Positions 41,167-48,950 of a DNA stretch of 64,000 bases are shown piece after piece (position 1 is the stretch's first letter; each line of letters opens with the position of its first letter). The position numbers and the translations under genes were made by a program. The DNA is from a virus, in IMG/VR virus record IMGVR_UViG_3300042465_007464, positions 1-64,000 of that record. One strand, given 5' to 3'. Under the pieces are notes generated by a model. It saw only the letters and a program-made list of their open reading frames with translations, was not told the DNA's origin and searched no databases.

Positions 41167-42390
41167 TTATCCAACATAAATTTTTAATGGAACCTTTGCA
41201 AGAATTTCATTCATCTGAGTTGCTTCTGCATTTTGTCTCGTTAACATTTGTTCTTTTGTGAGTTTATCTAAAAATTCACGAAGTTGTGCAATTAAAGTTT
41301 CTTTTTCACTTTGTCCTTGCGATACTAATTCTGAACCGTTAAGTGTTACTTCTGCTCCTGGTATAGGAACTGATGAATATTTGTTGCGGACAAAGCCTAA
41401 CATTTCTTTTGCAATTGCCGCGCCATATTTAATAATCCACGCACGCCCCATATCATTAATTGTACTGTATGTTTGATACGTGTATGGTATATTTGATGCG
41501 TCACTAACAACATTGTTTACAAGTGCCGTATTACCAAATAACAAGGCATCATTATTTTTTTCATCTTCTAATATGTATTCAACCCAAACTTGTCCGTAGA
41601 ATATACTAGATGCAGAAGAACCTGTACCTGCAGTTGGTATTGGCCAAAATTTAATATCATCACCGTGCAATTCAAATGTGTAATGTGACTTACGTATTTG
41701 ATCGTTAAATTCAATTGCTTGTAGTCTAAACAAATCTGCATGTATTGGCATCATCATGAAACTAATTGATGGCGAAAATCCACCAAAGTTAAATGAATCT
41801 AACAATTGTTGCGAACCTAAACCAGTACCAACAAATGGATCAAAATAACGAACGATTGCTGGAGGTGGATTATGAAGTACTCGTTTAACTTCAATTGCAC
41901 TCCCTGATACGTTTACTCCTGATGCAGATACTGCAGTTTTCAAACTATATGTTTGTTGACCCGGTACCATATCGATTTTGACTTTACGCCATGCAACAGT
42001 ACCACCCGAATCAGCTTCAGTACCATATGCCTTTGAAAGGCGCGTAATATATCCGAATGAATTTCCAACTACATGATCCGTAAAACTAGAACCAGATAAT
42101 GCACCCGTATTAGTTTTTATTCCTAACGTATTCATCAAGTTGTTAACAATATTAACTTGATTAATTTGATTGGAATATTCCATTACCGCAGCTTCAAATG
42201 CTGTATAGAAATTTATAGCCTGGAGTTCAACATCCATTATAGGATAACCTACATGTTGTGCAGCATATTTTGCAAATGAATCTGCATGACGTTGAAACAA
42301 TGGATCACTATCAAAATGACCAAACGGCGTAGATCCTGTTGTAAATGAAGAAGAACCTGACCAAATCGGCTTGTTTTGTGAATAATCCAT
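41167..42390 (-). CDS. Neck protein (gp13-like)
   Basis: A 407-residue protein with a helical N-terminal region (FAKYAAQHVGYPIMDVELQA, 39-58, then FYTAFEAAVMEYSNQINQVN) and a central beta region near YTFELHGDDIKFWPIPTAGT. The C-terminal helical part is Gln/Glu-rich. Position just before the gp14-like gene and size near T4 gp13 (309) favour a head-completion role. Residue-level evidence is weak. A late-type motif at 42403-42417 and AAAGGA precede the ATG. Confidence 0.65.
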   Translation of the reverse strand: MDYSQNKPIWSGSSSFTTGSTPFGHFDSDPLFQRHADSFAKYAAQHVGYPIMDVELQAINFYTAFEAAVMEYSNQINQVNIVNNLMNTLGIKTNTGALSGSSFTDHVVGNSFGYITRLSKAYGTEADSGGTVAWRKVKIDMVPGQQTYSLKTAVSASGVNVSGSAIEVKRVLHNPPPAIVRYFDPFVGTGLGSQQLLDSFNFGGFSPSISFMMMPIHADLFRLQAIEFNDQIRKSHYTFELHGDDIKFWPIPTAGTGSSASSIFYGQVWVEYILEDEKNNDALLFGNTALVNNVVSDASNIPYTYQTYSTINDMGRAWIIKYGAAIAKEMLGFVRNKYSSVPIPGAEVTLNGSELVSQGQSEKETLIAQLREFLDKLTKEQMLTRQNAEATQMNEILAKVPLKIYVG

Positions 42391-42402
42391 ACGTGTTTCC
42401 TT

Positions 42403-42417
42403 TTATATATAAATATC
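42403..42417 (-). promoter_or_regulatory. Late-type promoter motif before neck genes
   Basis: Minus strand GATATTTATATATAA, 13 bases before the ATG at 42390. It starts just after the PhoH stop codon. Confidence 0.65.
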
Positions 42418-42418
42418 G

Positions 42419-43078
42419 TTATTCATTAAGAAGTCGTAAAATTTCATCCAATGAAGCGTGACGATGATTATCTGTTAAAATAATTTCATTCACATACTTT
42501 GAATTTTTTATTTTTGGAACTTCGTGAGTTGCCGAATCATTTTTAAATTTTAAATCTATTTGATGTTTATCGCCACATAAAATCATGATGCTATCTTTAC
42601 CTAAACGAGACAATACCATTTGTAATTGTTGTTTAGTTAAGTTTTGAAATTCGTCTACAATGCAAACTGCATTATCAAAAGTACGTCCTCGAAAGTGTGC
42701 CAATGAAACTAGTTCAATGTTTTCTTCCTTTTCCATTTTATCAAGCAGCTCCGGTTTATTGTAAACTTTACGCATATTGCTTCGAATTGGAACTAACCAT
42801 GGATCCATTTTTTCTTGATATGAACCTGGTAAGAATCCATCATCTTGTGTAGATACTGTAGGCCGCGTTATGATAATTTTGTTTATTCTGCGTTTGAAAA
42901 ACATGTCTAATGCAATTTGTACTGCTAACAATGTTTTTCCCGAACCGGCTTTACCTAATATAAAGTTAAATGGCGTTTCTATTATTTTTGCTTTTGCTTG
43001 TTTTTGTTCTTCTGATAACGTAATTGAATATTTAATTTCAGTTTTTGGTGGAGTTTTCTCCTTGTTTGACGTAGCCAT
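42419..43078 (-). CDS. PhoH-like P-loop ATPase
   Basis: A 219-residue PhoH-family protein. Walker A is ILGKAGSGKTLLA (about 39-51), followed by IIITRPTVSTQDDGFLPGSY (72-91), a hallmark of PhoH. Walker B is CIVDEFQNLTKQQLQMVL (about 138-155), then ILCGDKHQIDL. The family is RNA/DNA-dependent ATPase-like, and its phage role is unknown. It lies between the small protein at 43094-43369 and the neck genes, so it is expressed with virion genes. Confidence 0.93.
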   Translation of the reverse strand: MATSNKEKTPPKTEIKYSITLSEEQKQAKAKIIETPFNFILGKAGSGKTLLAVQIALDMFFKRRINKIIITRPTVSTQDDGFLPGSYQEKMDPWLVPIRSNMRKVYNKPELLDKMEKEENIELVSLAHFRGRTFDNAVCIVDEFQNLTKQQLQMVLSRLGKDSIMILCGDKHQIDLKFKNDSATHEVPKIKNSKYVNEIILTDNHRHASLDEILRLLNE

Positions 43079-43093
43079 AGTAACCTTTTTTAA

Positions 43094-43369
43094 TTAAACT
43101 AATTTTGTAAGCGTTGTTTCTTGAAGTGTCATATCCTTAACTGTTTCAATTTTACCCATCGATAATCGACGAATTGCTTGAAATGTTTCTCGTGCCGGAT
43201 ATGGTGTCATTACTTTGATAGTAATTAATTCTTTGTCTGGTCCTAAATCTTGTTCGATATGAACCATAAGTACTAAACGTATAGCCCGTATACGATCTAA
43301 TACATCAACCAATCGTCCGTCATAGCGAATGATGGCTTGCATTGAATACTTATTTCTTGGAACTGCCAT
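43094..43369 (-). CDS. Small conserved hypothetical protein
   Basis: 91 residues from the ATG at 43369; a longer reading from 43435 would translate a terminator and promoter motif. VDVLDRIRAIRLVLMVHIEQ (18-37) and ITIKVMTPYPARETFQAIRR form an alpha-beta-alpha pattern that resembles a small ACT- or ferredoxin-like fold. No function can be assigned. It follows the capsid gene terminator, has its own late-type motif, and lies 15 bases before phoH. Confidence 0.7.
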   Translation of the reverse strand: MAVPRNKYSMQAIIRYDGRLVDVLDRIRAIRLVLMVHIEQDLGPDKELITIKVMTPYPARETFQAIRRLSMGKIETVKDMTLQETTLTKLV

Positions 43370-43379
43370 ATTATTTCTT

Positions 43380-43394
43380 TTATAATAAATATTC
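43380..43394 (-). promoter_or_regulatory. Late-type promoter motif
   Basis: Minus strand GAATATTTATTATAA, ten bases before the ATG at 43369 and right after the terminator at 43402-43430. Confidence 0.62.
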
Positions 43395-43401
43395 GGACAG
43401 T

Positions 43402-43430
43402 AAAAAAGGGATGACCGGAGCCACCCCTTT
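43402..43430 (-). terminator. Intrinsic terminator after major capsid gene
   Basis: Minus strand stem GGGGTGGC/GTCATCCC, with two wobble pairs, extended by AAA/TTT around the loop TCCG, then six T. It ends the scaffold-capsid transcript. Confidence 0.9.
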
Positions 43431-43479
43431 CTCATTCCTTAATTCCGTAATTGGTTAAGTGATGTTAATCAACTAACTA

Positions 43480-45174
43480 TTAAAGAACGTTAAGACCGTG
43501 TACGTATACTTTTCCGTAGAATTCTGAACGAACAACTTTCTTCGCGTAACGTGTCATAACACCTTTACGTGGAGTGAAGTTAACTGGATCATATACTAAT
43601 GGTGTCATAATCAATGGAATGTATGGACTAAATACAGCACCCGTTTCTAGGAACTGTGCTCCACGGAATCCCATTAAGATTACGTTTTCTAACATGTATG
43701 GGTTTTTGTATACTGTGTAACGGTTATTGATTGAACCAATTTTTTGTACACCTGCCGCAAATTCCATTTTAGTTCCATCTGTGTCAGCAGCAAATCCTGG
43801 GATAGACTCAAGAATAGTTGCAACTGCTGGAGAAGTTACTAGGAAGTTAGCACCACCACGCAATGTTTTTTGGTGGATTTTGTTTGATACTTTTTGTAAT
43901 TTAGTGCCAAGTGTTTGGAACCAACCACCTTGAGTGTTGTAGTATCCATCACCTGAAGTACTAACACCACCACCTGCAGTAGCTTGAGTAAATCCTGAAC
44001 CATTCCAGAAGTTATTGTTCAATGCTGACCAATATTCAACTGTTGGTGCTGCAGCAATCAACATATCTAAGATTTCCAAATCAATTTCCATGGAAACATA
44101 CTCAGAAAGCATTGAAGTTAATTCAGCTTCAGCATCAATTGAATGGTAAGCATTTAAGTCTTGTGCGAACTCTGGAGTCCATACTGCTTTCAACTTACGT
44201 GTTTTAGCAACGATTGGTTCAGATTGCATTTCCAAGTTAATTTCTGGAATGTCAATATCAACACCGGTATTGATACCCGAATTCGCAGATGACCCTCGGA
44301 ATGGGTTAGCATCTTCAAAATCACCACGAGTGATATCAGTTGGTTGTTTGCTATAATTCAATTTGAAGTTTGTTCCTGCACTAATTGCCGTTTGAATAGC
44401 CGTTGCTTGTGCCGTTGTTACAATGAATGATGCAGTGTAATTGCTTGTAATTGTTGAGAATGCCTGAACTGGAATGATTTCGTCACCTGCAGAACCTGAA
44501 GCAAATGTCCAAGAACGAACTGCATATAAATCAGCATCAGTTGGTACATTGATAGTTACTTTTTTATAGCTTGATAATGATGCTGAATATACGCTATCAT
44601 AATTAACAAGGCCAGCATCTGTCAATGTACCAGCACCAGAACCTGTGTTAGCAGATGTGGATGTTAATGCTGCGGATGATGTGTTGTTGATTGAATAACC
44701 GAAACGACCTGCACCGTAAAGACCACCTGCTGCATCTGAACCAGTTGTAGTAACACCAAACATTGAGTCAGTTGCGTTAGGATTACCAAACGGATCACCA
44801 GTTCTGCTGTTGTTATCTGCATCAAATCCTGGTTGAGCCGTACCGTATTTAAAGTCTAAGTAAAAAATTAGACCCGATGGCAAATTCATTGGTTGAACTG
44901 ATACGAATTCTTTTGCTGCAAATTCAGCAAAGATACGACGTACCAATGGAAGAGCTACACCATTCCATTCTTCAGATCCAGCTGTTGTACCTGTTGAAGT
45001 TGCTTCTTTTACTAATTGACGTGCTTGGTTTTCAAGCAATTGCGCCATACCTGCTTTTTCAGTCTCTGTACGAAGACCTTCTAACAAACCTGTTTTCTCC
45101 CATTTATTAACGATAGCTTTTGCTGCGTTTCTTTGGTTGAAATCGTTTGTACTTAATAAATTTGAAATATCCAT
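43480..45174 (-). CDS. Major capsid protein (gp23-like)
   Basis: 564 residues, near T4 gp23 (521). LPLVRRIFAEFAAKEFVSVQ (76-95) and MNLPSGLIFYLDFKYG mark the start of the HK97 fold. KLKAVWTPEFAQDLNAYHSI (about 327-346) and EAELTSMLSEYVSMEIDLEI are the long-helix and spine region, and RKGVMTRYAKKVV near the end is the usual closing strand. The N-terminal 70 residues are probably removed by the prohead protease, as in T4. The gene directly follows the scaffold and shares its transcript. AAAAAAGGA precedes the ATG. Confidence 0.95.
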   Translation of the reverse strand: MDISNLLSTNDFNQRNAAKAIVNKWEKTGLLEGLRTETEKAGMAQLLENQARQLVKEATSTGTTAGSEEWNGVALPLVRRIFAEFAAKEFVSVQPMNLPSGLIFYLDFKYGTAQPGFDADNNSRTGDPFGNPNATDSMFGVTTTGSDAAGGLYGAGRFGYSINNTSSAALTSTSANTGSGAGTLTDAGLVNYDSVYSASLSSYKKVTINVPTDADLYAVRSWTFASGSAGDEIIPVQAFSTITSNYTASFIVTTAQATAIQTAISAGTNFKLNYSKQPTDITRGDFEDANPFRGSSANSGINTGVDIDIPEINLEMQSEPIVAKTRKLKAVWTPEFAQDLNAYHSIDAEAELTSMLSEYVSMEIDLEILDMLIAAAPTVEYWSALNNNFWNGSGFTQATAGGGVSTSGDGYYNTQGGWFQTLGTKLQKVSNKIHQKTLRGGANFLVTSPAVATILESIPGFAADTDGTKMEFAAGVQKIGSINNRYTVYKNPYMLENVILMGFRGAQFLETGAVFSPYIPLIMTPLVYDPVNFTPRKGVMTRYAKKVVRSEFYGKVYVHGLNVL

Positions 45175-45196
45175 TTCTTTTTTCCTTTTTTAATTG

Positions 45197-46204
45197 TTAT
45201 AGCAATCCTGCTAATTTTTTCCAACGATTAGCTAATTCAAATCCTTCTGACAATACTTGAGTAGTTTCTTTCTTAGGAGCCGTTGATGCAGCTGGTTTAG
45301 ATGCATATGATTCTTTAACTACGCGTTTTTTAGTTGGACGGTTGAATGATTCAGCCAATGTACTAAATACTAATTTTACTTCTCTTGTGTTACCAGCACG
45401 ATCAAATCCTTCAATCACTTTCATTTTTTGACCTTCTGATAAATCAAAATTGCGGAACAATTTGTTTGTGTAAAGAAGTTTTGCGTTTAGAAGATTTACT
45501 TCGTTGATGATGCTTTTCAATTCTCGAACTGTTTTGTAAGCTTCTTCAAGTTGCTCGTTTGCCATCTTAAGTTCGTCACCATGAGTTCCTTCATGACCAG
45601 CATCTTGCATTTCTTCTAATTCTTCTTCCTCTTCTTCTTCACGTAGAATTGATTCAATGATTTCGTCGATGTTGAAGTCTTCAGCTAATTCGTCATCCTT
45701 AGGCATATCATAACCTTCAGTTGCCATGTCTTCTTCCATGTCTTCTTCTTCATTAAGATCGCCTTCTAATTCACGAATAATCGCTTCAAGATTCAAATCT
45801 TCATTGTACTCGTCAGCCATTTCTTCATCTGATACAGGTGCTTCTTCTTCACCTTCCATTCCAGCTTCAGCTCCTGGCTCTTCTTGAGAAAATATGTCGA
45901 ATTCATCAAATTCTCCGTCATTGTTAACGTCAATTGATAAATCACCAACATCTTCTCCAGCACCCATGTCGCCTTCCATTCCTGCATCCATACCTGCTTC
46001 AGCACCCATGTCCATGTCATCCATAGCTGGTTCTTCTGCTGGCATTTCTTCGTCTTCTACTTCATTTGTTAACTGAGTTGCTAACATTCTTTCAAGACGA
46101 GGAGCGAAAGCTTCTTGTAGTGCAATTTTTGCGTTTGCTAATGCTGTTTCTTTAACGGCACGTGCATCGGCGATTGCTTCTTTTAGCAAATCTGATTTTG
46201 CCAT
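45197..46204 (-). CDS. Prohead core scaffold protein (gp22-like)
   Basis: A 335-residue, strongly acidic protein with repeated Glu/Asp/Met blocks from about 45 to 215 (EEDMEEDMATEGYDM and EDFNIDEIIESILREEEEEE) and a helical basic C-terminal part ending FELANRWKKLAGLL. Position between the protease region and the capsid gene, and composition, match the T4 gp22 core. This protein fills the prohead, guides shell assembly and is then degraded. DINVNNDGEFDEFDIF-like wording (actual: IDVNNDGEFDEFDIF near 91-105) resembles a calcium-binding loop. AAGGAG lies seven bases before the ATG. Confidence 0.88.
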   Translation of the reverse strand: MAKSDLLKEAIADARAVKETALANAKIALQEAFAPRLERMLATQLTNEVEDEEMPAEEPAMDDMDMGAEAGMDAGMEGDMGAGEDVGDLSIDVNNDGEFDEFDIFSQEEPGAEAGMEGEEEAPVSDEEMADEYNEDLNLEAIIRELEGDLNEEEDMEEDMATEGYDMPKDDELAEDFNIDEIIESILREEEEEEELEEMQDAGHEGTHGDELKMANEQLEEAYKTVRELKSIINEVNLLNAKLLYTNKLFRNFDLSEGQKMKVIEGFDRAGNTREVKLVFSTLAESFNRPTKKRVVKESYASKPAASTAPKKETTQVLSEGFELANRWKKLAGLL

Positions 46205-46279
46205 AAGTTTTCTCCTTAAATTTGTTTTTTGGAAATAAGATTATTTGAAATCTTAATAGAATATTTTTATTTTATAGTG

Positions 46280-46306
46280 ACGCTATAATAAGAGTGGAAA
46301 TAGCGT
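46280..46306 (-). other. Inverted repeat in scaffold-capsid leader
   Basis: The 7-base arms ACGCTAT and ATAGCGT are separated by 13 bases. They lie in the 140-base leader of the scaffold gene and downstream of its late-type motif, so the RNA could form a hairpin. Confidence 0.5.
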
Positions 46307-46311
46307 ATTCT

Positions 46312-46325
46312 ACAATAAATATAAG
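46312..46325 (-). promoter_or_regulatory. Late-type promoter motif before scaffold-capsid operon
   Basis: Minus strand TTATATTTATTGTA about 110 bases before the scaffold ATG, much farther than usual, and about 20 bases after the T-run of the terminator at 46344-46376. Confidence 0.55.
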
Positions 46326-46343
46326 CACGTTTAGAAAAACAGT

Positions 46344-46376
46344 AAAAAAGTCCTAACTTTTTTTAGCTAGGACTTA
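46344..46376 (-). terminator. Intrinsic terminator after bS21 gene
   Basis: Minus strand stem AAGTCCTA/TAGGACTT around an A-rich loop, then six T. It ends the protease-to-bS21 transcript. Confidence 0.9.
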
Positions 46377-46394
46377 AAATCGGTGTAAGTTGTT

Positions 46395-46640
46395 TTATTT
46401 TGAGTGTTGATCTCGAACCATTTGCATGAATGCAGCTTTAATATTTTGCTGTCTGCGTTGCACACTAGGCTTAATGAATTCTCTGCGATCTTTTGTCGCT
46501 TCAAGCACTCCGGCAGATTTTACTTTGCGTTTCCATGCTTTAAGTGCATGTGCTAAATCTTCTCGTTCTGTTCCTACAACTTGTACTGCTAATGCATTAC
46601 CCGGAACAATTTGTTGATGTTGTTTTTGTTTTTTATTCAT
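46395..46640 (-). CDS. rpsU: Phage-encoded ribosomal protein bS21
   Basis: An 81-residue basic protein. ALKAWKRKVKSAGVLEATKD (31-50) followed by RREFIKPSVQRRQQNIKA (51-68) matches the bS21 signature AL(R/K)xxKRKVxxxGxL, REFxxPSxxR, in both order and spacing. bS21 sits by the 3' end of 16S rRNA, where the anti-SD lies. Phage S21 genes are known in other large and marine phages. Here it is the last gene of a head-protein transcript, right before a terminator. Its own start (ACAAGTTATATG) lacks a ribosome binding site. Confidence 0.87.
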   Translation of the reverse strand: MNKKQKQHQQIVPGNALAVQVVGTEREDLAHALKAWKRKVKSAGVLEATKDRREFIKPSVQRRQQNIKAAFMQMVRDQHSK

Positions 46641-46658
46641 ATAACTTGTTTAATAGTA

Positions 46659-47162
46659 TCAAATAGCTTCTGGTGCCGGTGCTTCTGGTTGTGGACGTTG
46701 TCCTCTTACATTGAAACGAAAATGTTTAATTTCTGGCACTTGTGCAACGTATCCTTGAATCTTTTGTGATTCGCGTCCTGGATCTTCTCCTAAACGAAAA
46801 TAGAAATATCCTACTTTACCTGATTTAGATATGTTTTGTTTAACTATAGTAAATCCTTTTCGTTCTGACCAATCTCGTATATCATTTGCAACGTTTTGTG
46901 CCATTGACGGATCTCGCAATACATATTCAACTCCTCCGCGATAATCTGCAATATGATTAACAAGTTGTGCTTCGTCTATTTCAGATTCATTAGCTGTTAT
47001 TCTAACATTACCACCGGCTTTCTTTGCAGCCACTTGTGCTGCAGTTAATGCATTTTTATCTTTTGCAACAGATGCCGCTATTTCAATATCGTTTGGATTT
47101 TGTTTAGTAGTTTGTTCTGTTATTCCGAAAAATTCTTTATATAATTTTTTTAGTGCATTCAT
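46659..47162 (-). CDS. Small head-region protein, unknown function
   Basis: 167 residues from the ATG at 47162; a start at 47195 would precede the promoter's transcription start. It begins ALKKLYKEFFGITEQTTKQ, a helical start ending I-T-E that fits cleavage by gp21-type protease. A beta-alpha region (DYRGGVEYVLRDPSMAQNVA, about 61-80) and FYFRLGEDPGRES follow. The C-terminus is Pro-rich (RPQPEAPAPEA). It lies between the protease group and bS21. Internal head protein is an inference. Confidence 0.65.
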   Translation of the reverse strand: MNALKKLYKEFFGITEQTTKQNPNDIEIAASVAKDKNALTAAQVAAKKAGGNVRITANESEIDEAQLVNHIADYRGGVEYVLRDPSMAQNVANDIRDWSERKGFTIVKQNISKSGKVGYFYFRLGEDPGRESQKIQGYVAQVPEIKHFRFNVRGQRPQPEAPAPEAI

Positions 47163-47174
47163 TTTATTACCTTT

Positions 47175-47203
47175 AATATAAATAAAAAGATTCAAACATC
47201 CAA
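47175..47203 (-). promoter_or_regulatory. Composite promoter: TTGGA-18-TATATT within late-type motif
   Basis: On the minus strand TTGGA (47203-47199), an 18-base gap and TATATT (47180-47175), the box being part of TTTATTTATATTAAA. It is the one site that satisfies both motif classes. The ATG is 12 bases on, with AAAGG. Confidence 0.7.
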
Positions 47204-47204
47204 A

Positions 47205-47594
47205 TTAATTAACATCGAAGTATTTGTTTAATCCTTGTGCGATATCTTCATATGCTGCACTTAAACGTTGTTGCAACATAGCCATTTCTTTTGCAGTTGC
47301 TTCAAATACTTTGTATGAATCGTTTAGATTTTTCATGTGACGTTTAACTGTTACACTATCAAACCAATCGCCTTTTTCCGTTGCAATTTGTTCTGCTTTG
47401 TTAATGATGTCACGTACATGATCGGTTAATTGATCTAAATCACCTTTTCCATATACCGAATCACTCATTTCAGAAAAACGTTTAACGCGTTCAACGAATG
47501 CAGCTTTTTCTTCTTTAGACAATGGTTTTGGTTGTTCGTCTAACAACGTTTCTAGTATGTATTTTAAATTTCTCATCTTTAAATTATTCTGCAT
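47205..47594 (-). CDS. Small helical head-region protein, unknown function
   Basis: 129 residues, or 123 if it starts at the ATG at 47576, just past the protease stop. It begins MRNLKYILETLLDEQPKPL, with L-D-E followed by Q as a possible protease site, and the rest is helical (HMKNLNDSYKVFEATAKEMA, about 84-103). No known domain. It lies directly behind the prohead protease and before the gene at 46659-47162. The position fits a minor head or core protein. Confidence 0.65.
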   Translation of the reverse strand: MQNNLKMRNLKYILETLLDEQPKPLSKEEKAAFVERVKRFSEMSDSVYGKGDLDQLTDHVRDIINKAEQIATEKGDWFDSVTVKRHMKNLNDSYKVFEATAKEMAMLQQRLSAAYEDIAQGLNKYFDVN

Positions 47595-48211
47595 TTACCG
47601 TCTTCGCATAAAATTGAAGTAATAAGTTCATTTACACGTGCGTATTTGTTTGTTTTAACTGTTTTATCTACTGACTCGTGCATGTGCGTAGGCCGCATAA
47701 AAGCCCCATGCGTTGAAGGATTTGATACAAAGTCCCAACATATCAATTCAAAGTCTTCTTGAACTTCAACCGTACCCTCACTGCGTAATTCTTTTACGGA
47801 ACCTAATCCACGGGATGAAATGCCTAATGTGATACCAGCTTTAAAAAGTTCTTTAAGAATTTTTCCTGACGGAGTTTCTAGTATTTGTACTGCTCCTTTT
47901 AAATCATCACCATCCCACCATATTTTTAGTACATTATGAGATACGTTGTTCAAGTTTACTACGGAAGATTCTGGATGATCCAATTCTCCTAGTGCACGAT
48001 GCTGTTGTATGAATTCTTGTTCATATCGTCTACATTCGCGTTCTAGTATGTTTCTTGGATAGATTCTACCATTTTGATTTTTTGCTCCCGCACGTTGTAA
48101 AACTCCTTGAACTACAAAACCACCAGGTATCCCATATGCAGCCCCACTCGATTCAGTAAGTGAACCAATCGGACGAAATGGCATATATTCTACTATTAGT
48201 TGTTTTGACAT
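47579..48211 (-). CDS. Prohead maturation protease (gp21-like)
   Basis: A 210-residue serine protease of the T4 gp21/herpesvirus assemblin type. NGRIYPRNILERECRRYEQE (45-64) is a family signature, the catalytic His is in GELDHPESS (73-81) and the catalytic Ser in GISSRGLGSV (about 131-140). It cleaves scaffold and capsid proteins after acidic L/I-x-E sites before packaging. Gene order portal, two unknowns, protease, scaffold, capsid follows the T4 plan, with extra genes inserted, including bS21. Confidence 0.95.
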   Translation of the reverse strand: MSKQLIVEYMPFRPIGSLTESSGAAYGIPGGFVVQGVLQRAGAKNQNGRIYPRNILERECRRYEQEFIQQHRALGELDHPESSVVNLNNVSHNVLKIWWDGDDLKGAVQILETPSGKILKELFKAGITLGISSRGLGSVKELRSEGTVEVQEDFELICWDFVSNPSTHGAFMRPTHMHESVDKTVKTNKYARVNELITSILCEDGKCRII

Positions 48212-48212
48212 A

Positions 48213-48950
48213 TTATTCTCCTAATGCTCTTACGCGTTCCGATATTTTGACTAATCGTTCTGATATTGTTGATAATGCTTTTTTAGTTCGTGCTCCATAT
48301 GAAGATGCAGCTACACCAGATTCTGTTTTTAATCTTGCGTTATGTTTTACTAGTTCATCAATTTCTTGAAGTTTTTTAGCAATTTCTTGAATGGTGCGAT
48401 TCACTTTTTTATCCGGCGATACGTCTTTATCTGCCGTTGCAAATGACCGATAACCTTCAATCAATTCCTCATATTTACGTTCCATAACATCTTCTACTTT
48501 CAAAGCAGATATTTGTTTGCGAACTCCATGTTGTGGTAAATTTCCTATGCGAGTTGTGTTGTCTTCAATATTGTTCGTACCTTCACCATCCGGATAATAT
48601 TTTACCGGAAACTCTTGATCCGATTGCCACCAATATGATGCATCTGGCGAAAAGGGAAACTTATCATTGAAAATTTCTTCATCTGACTCAGGCGCTTGAT
48701 GTCCCGTTGTTTTCCAATCAAATGTCGGTTTAACATTTATAGATTCGTAACGTGCTTCTTTACCTCGCCATTTTCCTGGTTTAGCAAATGCAGCCGGCGT
48801 ATTGAATCCAGCAATGGCACCCGTTACATTTTGTTCGTCAATTTCTTCTTCATCGCAAACACACTTATCCATAGGACGATCACATGCATCGCAATATGAA
48901 TCTTCTATTTCATGGAATCGTTCTTTCATTTCACGTAATATTGACTTCAT
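48213..48950 (-). CDS. Portal-adjacent protein with zinc-ribbon-like Cys cluster
   Basis: A 245-residue protein. CDACDRPMDKCVCDEEE near residues 19-35 has four Cys that could bind zinc. A middle region (PFSPDASYWWQSDQEFPVKY) and a helical C-terminal half (VNRTIQEIAKKLQEIDELVK) follow. It overlaps the previous gene by one base. In T4, small core proteins gp67 and gp68 occupy this interval between portal and protease. No similarity can be shown by eye, so the role is unknown. Confidence 0.65.
   Translation of the reverse strand: MKSILREMKERFHEIEDSYCDACDRPMDKCVCDEEEIDEQNVTGAIAGFNTPAAFAKPGKWRGKEARYESINVKPTFDWKTTGHQAPESDEEIFNDKFPFSPDASYWWQSDQEFPVKYYPDGEGTNNIEDNTTRIGNLPQHGVRKQISALKVEDVMERKYEELIEGYRSFATADKDVSPDKKVNRTIQEIAKKLQEIDELVKHNARLKTESGVAASSYGARTKKALSTISERLVKISERVRALGE

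Noticed and set aside
43370-43435. Start at 43435 for the small gene before phoH
   Set aside because: The extension translates a terminator hairpin and late-type motif, so the ATG at 43369 is preferred.
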